A DNA stretch of 45,862 bases from Candidatus Pacebacteria bacterium RIFOXYA1_FULL_38_18 (GCA_001787405.1 MFWV01000004.1:1-45862), one strand, 5' to 3'; numbered from the stretch's first letter, positions 34,273 through 44,573 are shown. The notes: generated from the letters alone by a model not told the origin. Program-made: numbers and translations.

Positions 34273-35372
34273 GCGCGGTATTGTGTGACGGTTTGTTTTG
34301 TCATTTTATTCCAATCAAATTGCTTGACTCTTTTTTTACCAGCTTCCTGCAGTGTTTTTCTAGAGGGTGCTATGGTTCTAATTGTTTCTACTAGTTCAGC
34401 CACGGATTTGGGATCAAAAAAAGCAGCTGAAGAGCCATAAATCTCATGAAAAACCGGAATATCTGAAGCAATAACTGGCAATCCCACCGCCATTGCCTCC
34501 AAGCCAGGTAAGCCAAAACCTTCGGACAATGAAGGAAAAACCAAAGCAAAAGATCGCTGATAAAGTTTAATGAGTTCTTTATCTGTCAAAAAACCGAGGA
34601 ACTGAACTCTATTTTCCAATTGAGCTTGTTCGATCTCTGCCTTTAATTGATCTTGAAAAACATTTCTAGCACTCACAATAGCCAAAGTAAAATCCGGCAA
34701 TAAAGCTAAAGCTTGAATGACCAAGCTAATGTTTTTATGTGGATAAAGAGAGCCAGTATAAACCAAGATTTTTTCAGGATTCGGGTCTGGTGAAGTAGTT
34801 ATTTTTTGTAAATAAAGTTCCCCTACTCCCTCTGGAGTAACCAGGACTTTGTTTTCGGCTTTAGGAAAATAATGTTGCAGAGTTTGTTTGACGGTTTGAG
34901 AAGGCACGAAAATAGTTTTGGCTCGTTTGACGGCCCACCAAGTCGTAAATCTGTAGGCTAGATATTTGAACCAATATTGCCAAACAGGTAAGGTAGTAAC
35001 TTTACTACCTCGTTGTTCATGCCAAAGCAGATCATGAATGGTAACCAAGATTTTGCCAGGATAAAACCAAGGAATGTTGAAATGTGGCACATGTAATAAA
35101 TGGAGTCGTTCTTTAAAGAAAATCCAAGGTAATAACAATTGTTCTTTAACGGAGTAATGTTTAATGGGAACATAAACCCGTTTGACATTGGCGATCTTAC
35201 CTGGTAATACGGTTTGAGCTTGGCGTTGATTGTAAAAAAACAATACCCACTCTATATCAGTTTCTTTGATACAATGCTGTATCAGGTTCTCTATATAGCG
35301 CCCCAAACCTGCATGTTGTGTTCCGGCCAATCGGCAATCAATGCCAATCTTTTTCATGAGTTTACAATCCAC
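34263..35372 (-). CDS. Glycosyltransferase family 4
   Basis: GIDCRLAGTQHAGLGRYIENL; VYTGSLYPHKNISLVIQA; PSLSEGFGLPGLEAMAVGLPVIASD. Confidence 0.9.
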   Translation of the reverse strand: MDCKLMKKIGIDCRLAGTQHAGLGRYIENLIQHCIKETDIEWVLFFYNQRQAQTVLPGKIANVKRVYVPIKHYSVKEQLLLPWIFFKERLHLLHVPHFNIPWFYPGKILVTIHDLLWHEQRGSKVTTLPVWQYWFKYLAYRFTTWWAVKRAKTIFVPSQTVKQTLQHYFPKAENKVLVTPEGVGELYLQKITTSPDPNPEKILVYTGSLYPHKNISLVIQALALLPDFTLAIVSARNVFQDQLKAEIEQAQLENRVQFLGFLTDKELIKLYQRSFALVFPSLSEGFGLPGLEAMAVGLPVIASDIPVFHEIYGSSAAFFDPKSVAELVETIRTIAPSRKTLQEAGKKRVKQFDWNKMTKQTVTQYRAWL

Positions 35373-36267
35373 CTTTCTTGATAAAGAGAAAGTATCGTAA
35401 CAGAGTGCGGAAAAACTTGGGATACTTGGCAGCGTACCACTTATCGTAGTAAAGCAACATTGTGTCGTAAAACATATTGTGAATTTTCTTAGAAAATCTG
35501 CTAGAAGAACTTTTAATTCCTGACTTATATTTATGATGAGTTAGTTGGACTCCAGGGTGATAAATAATTTTTTTACCGGCTTCACGAAAACGATGGCACC
35601 AATCCAGATCCTCGGCATACATGAAGAAACGCTCATCCAATAAACCGACTTTCTCCAGCATAAATTTTGTAGGGAAAATCATGGCTGCACCAGAGCAACA
35701 ATCTATTTCATGAATTTCATTGAGATTTTTGAAAGTCAGATGATAGCGACCAAATAGTGAGCTTTTGGGAAAGATTTTGGCTAGTCCTGAAAAATAAGTT
35801 AGGGCTGCCCAGGGAGTTGGTTCTCCGCGATGAGAAGCTTGATCAAGTGAGCCATTCGGTAACTCAACACGAGGAGTAATGATGCCTACTTGAGGATTTT
35901 CATCAAGATAGTCAATTAAGATATCCAAGTTTGAACCATGATGAAACTCAGTGTCACTATTGAGGAGCATGGTGTAGCGAGCGGTACTTTGTTTGAGAGC
36001 CAAATTATTACCAGCTGAAAACCCGATATTTCCGCCAGATTTTATTAGTTTGGCCCATCTAAATTCTTTGGCTACCATGACTGGAGAACCATCTGTACTA
36101 TCATTATCCACCACAGTAACTTCAACTTGGTACTTGGTTTTGTTTAAGTAAAATTTTTTGAGACTGGTAAGTGTTTTTTTCAGCCAAAATTGAGCATTGT
36201 AATTGAGCAAAATAATATTCAGGTCTGCTTTTTTATTTTTGCGGATCTTGCTAGCTTTTTTTATCAT
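35362..36267 (-). CDS. Glycosyltransferase family 2 (rhamnosyltransferase-like)
   Basis: NIILLNYN; VVDNDSTDGSP; GGNIGFSAGNNLAL; LLNSDTEF; MYAEDLDWCHRFREAG. Confidence 0.9.
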   Translation of the reverse strand: MIKKASKIRKNKKADLNIILLNYNAQFWLKKTLTSLKKFYLNKTKYQVEVTVVDNDSTDGSPVMVAKEFRWAKLIKSGGNIGFSAGNNLALKQSTARYTMLLNSDTEFHHGSNLDILIDYLDENPQVGIITPRVELPNGSLDQASHRGEPTPWAALTYFSGLAKIFPKSSLFGRYHLTFKNLNEIHEIDCCSGAAMIFPTKFMLEKVGLLDERFFMYAEDLDWCHRFREAGKKIIYHPGVQLTHHKYKSGIKSSSSRFSKKIHNMFYDTMLLYYDKWYAAKYPKFFRTLLRYFLFIKKGGL

Positions 36268-37468
36268 ATATTTCTCCTTTTTTGCCCAGTGTTTTATAAA
36301 TCATATCAAGTTTTTCAGAAATAGATTGCCAATCAAAATTTTGCTGAACAAACTGTCGACCATTGACTGATAGTTTTTTCCATAATTTTTCATTATTCAA
36401 TAGTTTTGCAACCAGTTCTGCCATTGTTTTTGCTGAATTGCTGGCCAATAAGTGTATTCCTAATTTAACATCCAAACCCTCCACAGCAATTTTGGAAGCA
36501 ACCACTGGAGTGCCACTGGCCATCGCTTCCAAGATTTTATATCTAGTTCCTTTACCACTAAAAACAGGTGCGACCAGCACATGTGCTTGTTTGAAAGCGG
36601 TGCGAATATCAGGAATTCTACCCAATACGGTGATGTTTTTATCTACTTCTCCATAATGTTTTACTTTTTTAGTAGGAGCATTGCCCACGATTAATAGTTT
36701 GGCGGTCGGCACTAGCTGTTGTAAATGTGGCCAAACTTTTTTTACCAAAAAATCAACGGCTTCAACGTTTGGTAGCCATTTGAAAGTGCCGACCGACAAA
36801 ACCGTGGGCACTGGTGGTAATTTTCTTTTTTCTCCGTCAAACCAAGCGGAGTCTACGCCATTGGCCACCACCTCTATTTTTTTCTCGTTGTTGATCTGTT
36901 GACTGATAAATTGTTTATCTTCTTGGCTCATGACGATCAATTTATCGCATAATTGCCAATAATGACGTTCCCAATGTTTGATTTTTTGCACATCGATTGC
37001 CAGCAAAGGAGCGATTAATTTATTGGTTTTTTTGACGTAACTTTCATAACCCAAATATTCAATAGTTTGCTCAGCCAGAATGGTGGGAATGTTATTTTCT
37101 GGCAGGTGAGGCATCATGTAAAAAGTTTCTGCGTGGATCAGATCATATTTTTCCAAAGCAAGCTCGGCCTTGATGGCAGCAATAGTTTCTGGAACATGAT
37201 TGCGAGTGACCAAAAATGGATAAGAAGAAAAAACGGCTCGAAAAACATTTTTGAGAGTGAAGGGTTCTTCTGAACGTTTGAAAACCCTAACTTTGCGACA
37301 ATATTTTTCCAGTTCAGCTATGTATTGTTTTTCATTCTCATTTTTGATGAGAGCAAACAGAGTAATTTCATGTTTGTGAGCTAGTTTTTTTAGTAAATTG
37401 TAAGTCCGGATTTGTCCTCCAGACAATAAGGGGTAAGGCAGATAAGGAGTGAGCATCAAGATTTTCAT
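36251..37468 (-). CDS. Glycosyltransferase family 4 (GT4/PEP-CTERM-like)
   Basis: MLTPYLPYPLLSGGQIRTYNLL; VVANGVDSAWF; SGKGTRYKILEAMASGTPVVAS. Confidence 0.9.
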   Translation of the reverse strand: MKILMLTPYLPYPLLSGGQIRTYNLLKKLAHKHEITLFALIKNENEKQYIAELEKYCRKVRVFKRSEEPFTLKNVFRAVFSSYPFLVTRNHVPETIAAIKAELALEKYDLIHAETFYMMPHLPENNIPTILAEQTIEYLGYESYVKKTNKLIAPLLAIDVQKIKHWERHYWQLCDKLIVMSQEDKQFISQQINNEKKIEVVANGVDSAWFDGEKRKLPPVPTVLSVGTFKWLPNVEAVDFLVKKVWPHLQQLVPTAKLLIVGNAPTKKVKHYGEVDKNITVLGRIPDIRTAFKQAHVLVAPVFSGKGTRYKILEAMASGTPVVASKIAVEGLDVKLGIHLLASNSAKTMAELVAKLLNNEKLWKKLSVNGRQFVQQNFDWQSISEKLDMIYKTLGKKGEIYDKKS

Positions 37469-38946
37469 GGTTGCGGTTTGGTCAAATCTAATAATAAAAA
37501 CAAATCATTTTTTTCAATTATGGCATAAGTTTCAGCTAATTCTCGAGCTTCATCATCTAAACTGGTGGTCACATAATGAGTGGCTCCTTGATCAATTTTA
37601 TTTTGAATTTCAAAACCGATCGGCCAACCGGTGCGATTGGTTTGAAAAAGAAATTGAGTGTCTCCAAAAGCAGGAGCAATTAGTTTGGCATCAGTTGGCA
37701 CCAGACGATCAACAGCTCTACCCGCTTTTTGATATTCCCAATGATTGACATTGAAAAAACCCTTTATTTGTTGCCAGGTTAAATAAAAATTGAGGAAAAT
37801 TAAAATAATTAAACTCAAACGAGCCAGTTTTAATTGAATGTTTTTTTTGGCGAAAAAAGCATTGAACCATTGCCAAGTTTGCCAAGTTCCCACTCCCAAA
37901 CAAATGCTAACCAATGGAATAAAAATGACTTGGTAATAATCGTGCTGAACATTGCCGGTGGCCAGTACCATCACGTAAGCTAGCAAGCTCAATGCCCAAG
38001 CCCACAAAATAGTTTTTAATCTATTTTTACTAAAAAACATTGCTACTCCAGCCAAAATTACTCCCCCAAAACCCAAGATTAATTTCGTCAATCTTTCATA
38101 AAAAATCCAACGCACCCAAGCTGGTGTGAAGCGAATGCCATTGCCATTAAAAAGCCAGTCAGAAGCAGGAATGCCACTGGGAAATTGTTCTATCCAAGTT
38201 CTCCACCAGCCAAAAGGAAGCAGAGCAATGAGCAAATAAATTAACCACCAACCCCAATCACTAAATCGAATCGACCAGTGTCCAGTTTTCCAAGCCTGCC
38301 AAAACAAAACAGCGAAAACGGGAAATAAAAAAACTACAAATGGCTTGAGTAATATTGCCAAACTTAATAAAACAGCCGATGCCCACCATCGCCAATTAGT
38401 AAAAGGTTTTTTTAAAGTTAGAGCAGTGGCAAAAAAATAAAGCGAGCCAAGGGAAAAGAGTAGCATAAATGGTTCTGGCAAAATTACTCTGGAGTAATAA
38501 ATGCTATAGGGCAAGAAAGCAAAAAAGAAACCACTCAGCCAAGCCATTTTGCGAGATTTAGTCAATTTTTTGACTAAAAAATAAAGAAAACTTAAACTAC
38601 CAAGTGAGGCAATAATTGAAAACAAGCGACTAATAAAAACCAGTGGCCAATTGGGTAAGGCACGAAGTAGGAGAGCAAGTAGACCATTAATCAGGGGAAA
38701 CTCTACCATGCGCCAACCCTCTAGATTGGGTTGACCAGACTGAATATTTGATAAATCATGATAGTGAGGTCGTAATAAATCAATGCCGTGTTTAACGTAT
38801 TCTCTGGTCACAGAAGCCGTATCCGCTTGACGGAAAGCATGCCAGTCCAAGACAGGATTATCTACCCGATAAAGACGCACAAGAAGTGCTGCCAACAACA
38901 AAACAGTGAGCAGCAAGCGTTCTGATTTGAGCCAACGACTGATCAT
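37465..38946 (-). CDS. GT39/ArnT-like polytopic glycosyltransferase
   Basis: VRLYRVDNPVLDWHAFRQADTASVTREY N-terminal loop followed by many TM helices. Confidence 0.75.
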   Translation of the reverse strand: MISRWLKSERLLLTVLLLAALLVRLYRVDNPVLDWHAFRQADTASVTREYVKHGIDLLRPHYHDLSNIQSGQPNLEGWRMVEFPLINGLLALLLRALPNWPLVFISRLFSIIASLGSLSFLYFLVKKLTKSRKMAWLSGFFFAFLPYSIYYSRVILPEPFMLLFSLGSLYFFATALTLKKPFTNWRWWASAVLLSLAILLKPFVVFLFPVFAVLFWQAWKTGHWSIRFSDWGWWLIYLLIALLPFGWWRTWIEQFPSGIPASDWLFNGNGIRFTPAWVRWIFYERLTKLILGFGGVILAGVAMFFSKNRLKTILWAWALSLLAYVMVLATGNVQHDYYQVIFIPLVSICLGVGTWQTWQWFNAFFAKKNIQLKLARLSLIILIFLNFYLTWQQIKGFFNVNHWEYQKAGRAVDRLVPTDAKLIAPAFGDTQFLFQTNRTGWPIGFEIQNKIDQGATHYVTTSLDDEARELAETYAIIEKNDLFLLLDLTKPQP

Positions 38947-38955
38947 ATTTTTAAC

Positions 38956-40683
38956 TTAAGTTAATAAAGTTTGTTTGGCTGACGATGATTTTTGGGTTGT
39001 TTTGGTTGATTTTTTTAATGAGAAAACTGCCAGAGCAAACCCCACTACCGCCCAATAAGTAAAGGCTACTTTGGAGGCTGCAAAAACGTCAATATAGGTA
39101 GCATTAATCAGTAAACCTATTGAACCAGCAAAGACGCCAATGGCTATGCCTGCCTTGAAAAGATTTTGATCAAATAGATAGCGACTGGTTTGTTTGAGAA
39201 CCAAAAAGATAATGCCATAGAAAGTTACGAAACCTAGTAAGCCCGTTTCGCCCAAAACTCTCAAGTAGTTATTATCAGTGCTATCAGCCTCGGTAAATTG
39301 ATAGGCTCCTTCTTTGTTGAGCGTGGCATAACCAGAGCCCAGCAGTGGATTTCTAGTAAAACCTTTAATAGCATTTGGCCACAGAGTGTCTAGTCTGATT
39401 GCTACTGAAAGACCATATTTGAGAGCATTGTCTGACCAAGTGCGATCTTTTTCCACGATGGTAGTTTTCCCGTCCTTAGTAACCGATACCAAATCGGGAA
39501 TATCTTTATAAACATCACTAGGACGTTGGGTAGTAGGAAGTTGATCGGTGGGAGTCAAGACAGGCTCTAGTTCTGATGAATTATCAAAAGCAATGGAGTT
39601 GGCCGGTGGCTCAATTTCTCTGATGCCTATCTGAACATATAGCCAATCTCGAGCGATTTTACGCTGAGCGTTCCAATAATGATAGGTTTCAACAACTTGC
39701 GGATACTGAGGATGATTCTCAACTACTTGTATAAATCGCTCATTAATATCAGCGCCAAAAATGATGAGCAACACCCCAAACAATAAACCGAAACTTAGCG
39801 ATCGTTTGAGAAATCCCCAAAGGCGTTGTGACCAGTTGGGTGCTTGCCAGGAAACTAGAGCAATAACCAACAAAGCTGCAGCACTATAGGCAATAAAAGG
39901 AGCTCTGGAAGCGCTGACGATCAAAAGCCACAGACCAAAGACATGAACAAAGTAAATCAGGCGTTTTTGCCATTTGGTTTTGATTTTATAAAAGAAAGTT
40001 AAAAGAATGGGTAAAACAATGACCAAATAAGCTCCCAGATCATAATGACCGCCAAAAGTAGATTGCACTCTGGCGTGTTCGGTCAGGTAAAGCCTCATTC
40101 CCTTACTAAACTCACGATTCATGGTGGAATAAACCGGCCAATACCAATATTTTTGTCCTAGTCCATAAAAAGAAACAGCCAGGACTGTCAAGACCAAAGT
40201 CCATAAAATAATCTTGGCTTGATCTAAAGTTTTGAGCGAGGAGTACATCATCATAAACAGGAAAAAATATTCTATGTAACGAAAAAGATGAAGAGCTGAT
40301 TTGCCGACGTGTAGTAATTCCAAGGGAACAGTGTGAATGATAAAAATAGCTGACAAAATAGATAAAAAACCGACCAAAGTATAAGTGCCAATCAAGCGAA
40401 ATAAAGGAGATTTCCAAGTAATTTTTTTTCGCCACAGCTGAACAATCCAGACCAAACCAGCCAGCGCAATCAAAGCATCTTCAAACCGCACTCGCACAAT
40501 GTATCCCGGCAAAATATCAAACAAAGGAATCTTGGGATAAAGTGGAATGAAGATCAGTAAAAGCGTACTCAAAACAAACAACAAATTATCATCCAGCCAG
40601 GATAAAATTTTTTTAAAAAAACTGGGTTGAGTTTTTTGGGGTTGGCTTTTTTTTGATTGAGTTTTGGTGGTTTTTTTTGGCAT
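38956..40683 (-). CDS. O-antigen ligase/polymerase-like protein with long extracytoplasmic loop
   Basis: Polytopic; Wzy/WaaL-style loop ending NPLLGSGYATLNKEG...DSTDNNYLRVLGETGLLGF. Confidence 0.8.
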   Translation of the reverse strand: MPKKTTKTQSKKSQPQKTQPSFFKKILSWLDDNLLFVLSTLLLIFIPLYPKIPLFDILPGYIVRVRFEDALIALAGLVWIVQLWRKKITWKSPLFRLIGTYTLVGFLSILSAIFIIHTVPLELLHVGKSALHLFRYIEYFFLFMMMYSSLKTLDQAKIILWTLVLTVLAVSFYGLGQKYWYWPVYSTMNREFSKGMRLYLTEHARVQSTFGGHYDLGAYLVIVLPILLTFFYKIKTKWQKRLIYFVHVFGLWLLIVSASRAPFIAYSAAALLVIALVSWQAPNWSQRLWGFLKRSLSFGLLFGVLLIIFGADINERFIQVVENHPQYPQVVETYHYWNAQRKIARDWLYVQIGIREIEPPANSIAFDNSSELEPVLTPTDQLPTTQRPSDVYKDIPDLVSVTKDGKTTIVEKDRTWSDNALKYGLSVAIRLDTLWPNAIKGFTRNPLLGSGYATLNKEGAYQFTEADSTDNNYLRVLGETGLLGFVTFYGIIFLVLKQTSRYLFDQNLFKAGIAIGVFAGSIGLLINATYIDVFAASKVAFTYWAVVGFALAVFSLKKSTKTTQKSSSAKQTLLT

Positions 40684-40692
40684 TTTGAAGAT

Positions 40693-41709
40693 TTAAAAAT
40701 TGGGTAATTTTCTCAAAATTCTGGCATAAATACCAGCTTTGCGAGGATTAAAAGCCAAGGTACTAAATAAAATTATGCGCAAAAATACTCCCAAAATCAG
40801 GATTAATTTGGCGAATGGTCTTTGCCAGAAAGGTTTGAATTTGGACCAAAGATAAACATAGCCTTTAATTTCACCAGTAAGAGCATTTTCTGAACAGGCA
40901 CTAGCATTGGCCAGATGAACGATCTTGGCTTTTGGCTGAATAGCGATGTCCCAATGATGCCGTTTGGCACGTAAACAATACTCAATGTCTTCACCATACA
41001 TAAAGATATTTTCATCCAGCAGTCCAATTTCATCAATCACTTCACGACGAATCATCATGGCCGTCCCACCCAGCCAGTCAATATGAGTAAGTTTGGTGTC
41101 ATCTTTTTTCATTTTGACATTGCGTCCAGTATGTTGAGTAGAGGGTAGGAGCGAACCAATAAGGGGTAAGTCATCTAGAAATAACATGTGTACTGTCAAA
41201 GATAATAAAGTGGGAAAATGACCACCTTGTGATTGTAAGGTGTAATCAGTATTCAAAAGCATGGGAGCAATGATGCCCAAGCGATCGGTTTTTTTACGAC
41301 TGAAAGAACTCAAGCCAACCGTGGTTTCGTCAAGAGGGTGGTCTTGGAAAGTCTTGATTAGAGTTTTGAAGGCTCCCGGTTGAGTGATGGTATCTGAGTT
41401 TAATAAAATGACAAACTGACCGCGTGATTTTTTAATGGCTTGATTGTTGGCACTGGCAAAACCTTTGTTGTTTTTGTTAGCGATGACGGTGTTGTTTAGT
41501 TTGTGTTTTTGAAAATATTTTTTAACGGCAGTTACCGAACCATCTTGAGAATTATTGTCTACGATAAAAAACTCGGTTTTGTTTAATAACTGACTGGATT
41601 TGAGATCGGCAACGGCTGATCTCAAAGTTTGCAGGGTAATTTCTTTGGTGTTGTAGGAAACGCTAATAATAGAAAGAGTCAAAGGGGGTTGAGTGGTTTT
41701 TTTTGACAT
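40693..41709 (-). CDS. Glycosyltransferase family 2
   Basis: SIISVSYN; FIVDNNSQDGS; NKGFASANNQAIKKSRGQFVILLNSDT; FMYGEDIEYCLRAK. Confidence 0.9.
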   Translation of the reverse strand: MSKKTTQPPLTLSIISVSYNTKEITLQTLRSAVADLKSSQLLNKTEFFIVDNNSQDGSVTAVKKYFQKHKLNNTVIANKNNKGFASANNQAIKKSRGQFVILLNSDTITQPGAFKTLIKTFQDHPLDETTVGLSSFSRKKTDRLGIIAPMLLNTDYTLQSQGGHFPTLLSLTVHMLFLDDLPLIGSLLPSTQHTGRNVKMKKDDTKLTHIDWLGGTAMMIRREVIDEIGLLDENIFMYGEDIEYCLRAKRHHWDIAIQPKAKIVHLANASACSENALTGEIKGYVYLWSKFKPFWQRPFAKLILILGVFLRIILFSTLAFNPRKAGIYARILRKLPNF

Positions 41710-41712
41710 GAT

Positions 41713-42375
41713 TTACTGAAAAAGTCTAGGTCTGCCCAGACGATAATTGTAATTGGTTATTTTTCTTTGAGCAATTTCGCGGGCTGGCACACCAGCAACG
41801 ATGGTATGAGGTTCCACACTCTTGGTAACTACGGCTCCGGCAGCAACCACCGCTCCTTTGCCAATAGTTACTCCCGGCAAAATAATAGCTCTGGGACCAA
41901 TAAAGACGTAGTCTTCAATGACGACTTTTTCTTCCAAAGGACGCATGTTTTCTGCTTGGATATCATGCTCGCTAGTCCAGATCATTACTTCTGAGGCAAT
42001 ATCTACATGATCGCCGATACTTAGTCCTCCGTTGGAGTTGGGCAATTGCTTTCTACCATCCAGCGTAGCTCGCTCTCCAATCAGAGTTCCCTGCCCAATC
42101 GTGATGTGAGCGGGATCATAGACACGAGCCATCATATGGATAGTAGATCCGCGACCAATCCTCATGCCGTGTAAACGATAAAAAAACCTGCGCCAGGAAT
42201 GAAAGGGCAAATAGCCAACGCCCCACCAAAGAAAGCCGGTAACTAACTCCAACCAAATCGCTTTTAGACGGCCAATTCCTTTTTCCCAGATTTGGCTAGT
42301 AGTAAGAACTTGACCTTGTTTATCGGTGATCGGCATCTTGGAGAATAGTATAGCTGGATCACGCCTTTCAGGCAA
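41713..42375 (-). CDS. Left-handed beta-helix O-acetyltransferase (WcaF/LbH family)
   Basis: Hexapeptide repeats ...IGQGTLIGERATLDG...VVIEDYVFIGPRAIILPGVTIGKGAVVAAGAVVTKSV. Confidence 0.88.
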   Translation of the reverse strand: MPERRDPAILFSKMPITDKQGQVLTTSQIWEKGIGRLKAIWLELVTGFLWWGVGYLPFHSWRRFFYRLHGMRIGRGSTIHMMARVYDPAHITIGQGTLIGERATLDGRKQLPNSNGGLSIGDHVDIASEVMIWTSEHDIQAENMRPLEEKVVIEDYVFIGPRAIILPGVTIGKGAVVAAGAVVTKSVEPHTIVAGVPAREIAQRKITNYNYRLGRPRLFQ

Positions 42376-42411
42376 ACACTTGAATTAATCCAAGATTGAA
42401 TAGTAAACCAA

Positions 42412-43413
42412 TTATTTTTTTGCCGGCTCAAGACCCAAGTGTTGGTAAGCTAGTTTACTGATAACGCGACCTTTATTGGTGCGCTGAATTAAACCGGTTT
42501 GCAATAAATAAGGCTCGATTACTTCCTCGATGGTGCCGGGATCTTCATGGAGAGTGGCAGCAATGGTAGAAAGACCAACTGGACCACCATTGTGTTTATT
42601 GATTACTTCGATCAAAAATTTACGATCATTATGATCTAGACCTAGCTCATCAATGGCAAACATTTTCAGTGCTCGCTCAACCGTGGCGGGAGTGATGTCG
42701 CCACCATTTTCTACTTGAGCGTAGTCTCTGACTCGTTTGAAAAGTTTGAGAGCGATACGCGGAGTGCCACGAGAGCGTTTGGCAATTTCCTCGCTTGCTT
42801 TACTGGGTAATTTGGTTTGTAGTTTTTTGGCAGCATTGGCCAGAATTTTTTGCAAACCTTCGGCAGAATAAAATTCCAAACGTTGCACCAGACCAAAACG
42901 ATCTCGGAATGGCCCGGTCAGCAAACCAAAACGAGTGGTTGCCCCCACCAAAGTAAATTTGGGCAAATCAATACGCACTGTTCTGGCAGAGGGGCCTTTA
43001 CCAATCACGATATCTAGAGCGTAATCTTCCATGGCAGGATAGAGTGTTTCCTCGATAGCTTTGGATAGACGATGAATTTCATCAACAAATAACACATCGC
43101 CATCTTCCAAGTTGGTGAGAATAGCTGCCAGGTCACCAGTCTTTGTCAAGGCTGTACCAGAGGTGATTCTGATGTTTACACCCAACTCTTTGGCAATAAT
43201 ATGAGAAAGAGTGGTTTTACCCAAACCAGGTGGGCCATATAAAAGCACATGATCCATGGCTTCTTTGCGCTGTTTGGCTGCTTCAATGGCAATTTGCAGA
43301 GCTTTCTTGATAGTTTCTTGACCCAAGAACTCACGCCAATCTTGAGCTCGAAGAGAAGTAAAAAGAATTTCTTCTTCGACACTGGTTGCGTCATTGATAA
43401 TTGGTTCTGTCAT
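42412..43413 (-). CDS. ruvB: Holliday junction branch migration ATPase RuvB
   Basis: LRAQDWREFLGQE; GPPGLGKTTLSHIIA; LFVDEIHRL; HEDPGTIEEVIEPYLLQTGLIQRTNKGR. Confidence 0.97.
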   Translation of the reverse strand: MTEPIINDATSVEEEILFTSLRAQDWREFLGQETIKKALQIAIEAAKQRKEAMDHVLLYGPPGLGKTTLSHIIAKELGVNIRITSGTALTKTGDLAAILTNLEDGDVLFVDEIHRLSKAIEETLYPAMEDYALDIVIGKGPSARTVRIDLPKFTLVGATTRFGLLTGPFRDRFGLVQRLEFYSAEGLQKILANAAKKLQTKLPSKASEEIAKRSRGTPRIALKLFKRVRDYAQVENGGDITPATVERALKMFAIDELGLDHNDRKFLIEVINKHNGGPVGLSTIAATLHEDPGTIEEVIEPYLLQTGLIQRTNKGRVISKLAYQHLGLEPAKK

Positions 43414-43979
43414 TATAATTTGGCCAAATTCTTGACTGCTTGTTTGAGCATAACTTCTACTGGTTGAGTGCGATCCAGTTCGCCCAAGACCTGCTGAATG
43501 CTTTCTTCAGCAAAACCTAAGCTTTTGAGGCCCTCTAGAACATCTTGTTCTTTATCTGATAGCGGACCAAGTTCCAATTCTTTTAAACCACCAAGTTTTG
43601 ATTTGAGTTCAATGATGATTTTTTGAGCCAATTTTTTACCGACTCTAGGAATAGCACTAAAGAAACCTACTTCGGCATTTTGTACGGCTCTGATCAATCG
43701 ATCAGCGCCCACATCAACGATGGTGAGGGCAATTTTAGGCCCCACTCCAGAAACACTCAAAACTAATTCAAAAAGAAATAAATCTTGTTCGGTGGCAAAG
43801 CCGAATAACTTCAGAGCATCTTCTTTGACATGGGTGTAGATAAAAAGAGAGGCTTGCTCATCTTGGGCGAGAGTTTTTAAGAGACTCTCCCCCACTTCTA
43901 CGCGATAACCCACGCCATGGGTGTGAAGTAACAATCCATTATTTAATTTTTGTACTTTACCTGAAAGAAACCCGATCAT
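43413..43979 (-). CDS. ruvA: Holliday junction DNA helicase RuvA
   Basis: MIGFLSGKV...LSVSGVGPKIALTIV...IPRVGKKLAQKIIIELKSKL. Confidence 0.93.
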   Translation of the reverse strand: MIGFLSGKVQKLNNGLLLHTHGVGYRVEVGESLLKTLAQDEQASLFIYTHVKEDALKLFGFATEQDLFLFELVLSVSGVGPKIALTIVDVGADRLIRAVQNAEVGFFSAIPRVGKKLAQKIIIELKSKLGGLKELELGPLSDKEQDVLEGLKSLGFAEESIQQVLGELDRTQPVEVMLKQAVKNLAKL

Positions 43980-44054
43980 CTTACCCTTAGTTTTACCATA
44001 CTAGAACCTCAGAGCGTAGAGGAAAAACAGATTTTCTATTCCGGTCAAGGACGC

Positions 44055-44573
44055 TCAAGCTTGGGCTATAACTTGGGTTTTCAAAAGTTTCATTTGAGTT
44101 TGATAAGTTAACATGATTGCTAGAGCATCCATGGCGTCGTCAATGATTTTTTGGTTAGTGAGTTTGAGTTGCAGGCGTACCATCTTGTCTACGCTGGTTT
44201 TATCAGCTCTGCCGTAGCCAGTGACGGCTTGCTTGATTTGTAAAGGAGTAAATTCAGCGATTTCCAGATTTTGATTGAGACAAGTATTGATGATTATGCC
44301 TCTAGCCTCACTAACTTTGAGGGCAGTTTTTTGATTTTTAAAAAAGAACAATGACTCAATGACGGCTACGCTGGGTTGATATTGCTGAATGATTTGTTTG
44401 AGTTCTCGGCTGATGATTCGGTAGCGCTCAATGAGTGACAATTCTTTGGCAGTCTTGATACAACCATGGAAAATATGATGCCAGTTTTGAGCTTGCGCGG
44501 TGCCCACGGCCCAACCGACTCGATCATAACCTGGATCGATGCCCAAAATAGTGATGGGTTTAATTGGCGTCAT
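44055..44573 (-). CDS. ruvC: Holliday junction resolvase RuvC
   Basis: ILGIDPGYDRVGWAV; VIESLFFFKNQKTALKVSEARG; GYGRADKTSVDKMV; DDAMDALAIML. Confidence 0.95.
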   Translation of the reverse strand: MTPIKPITILGIDPGYDRVGWAVGTAQAQNWHHIFHGCIKTAKELSLIERYRIISRELKQIIQQYQPSVAVIESLFFFKNQKTALKVSEARGIIINTCLNQNLEIAEFTPLQIKQAVTGYGRADKTSVDKMVRLQLKLTNQKIIDDAMDALAIMLTYQTQMKLLKTQVIAQA

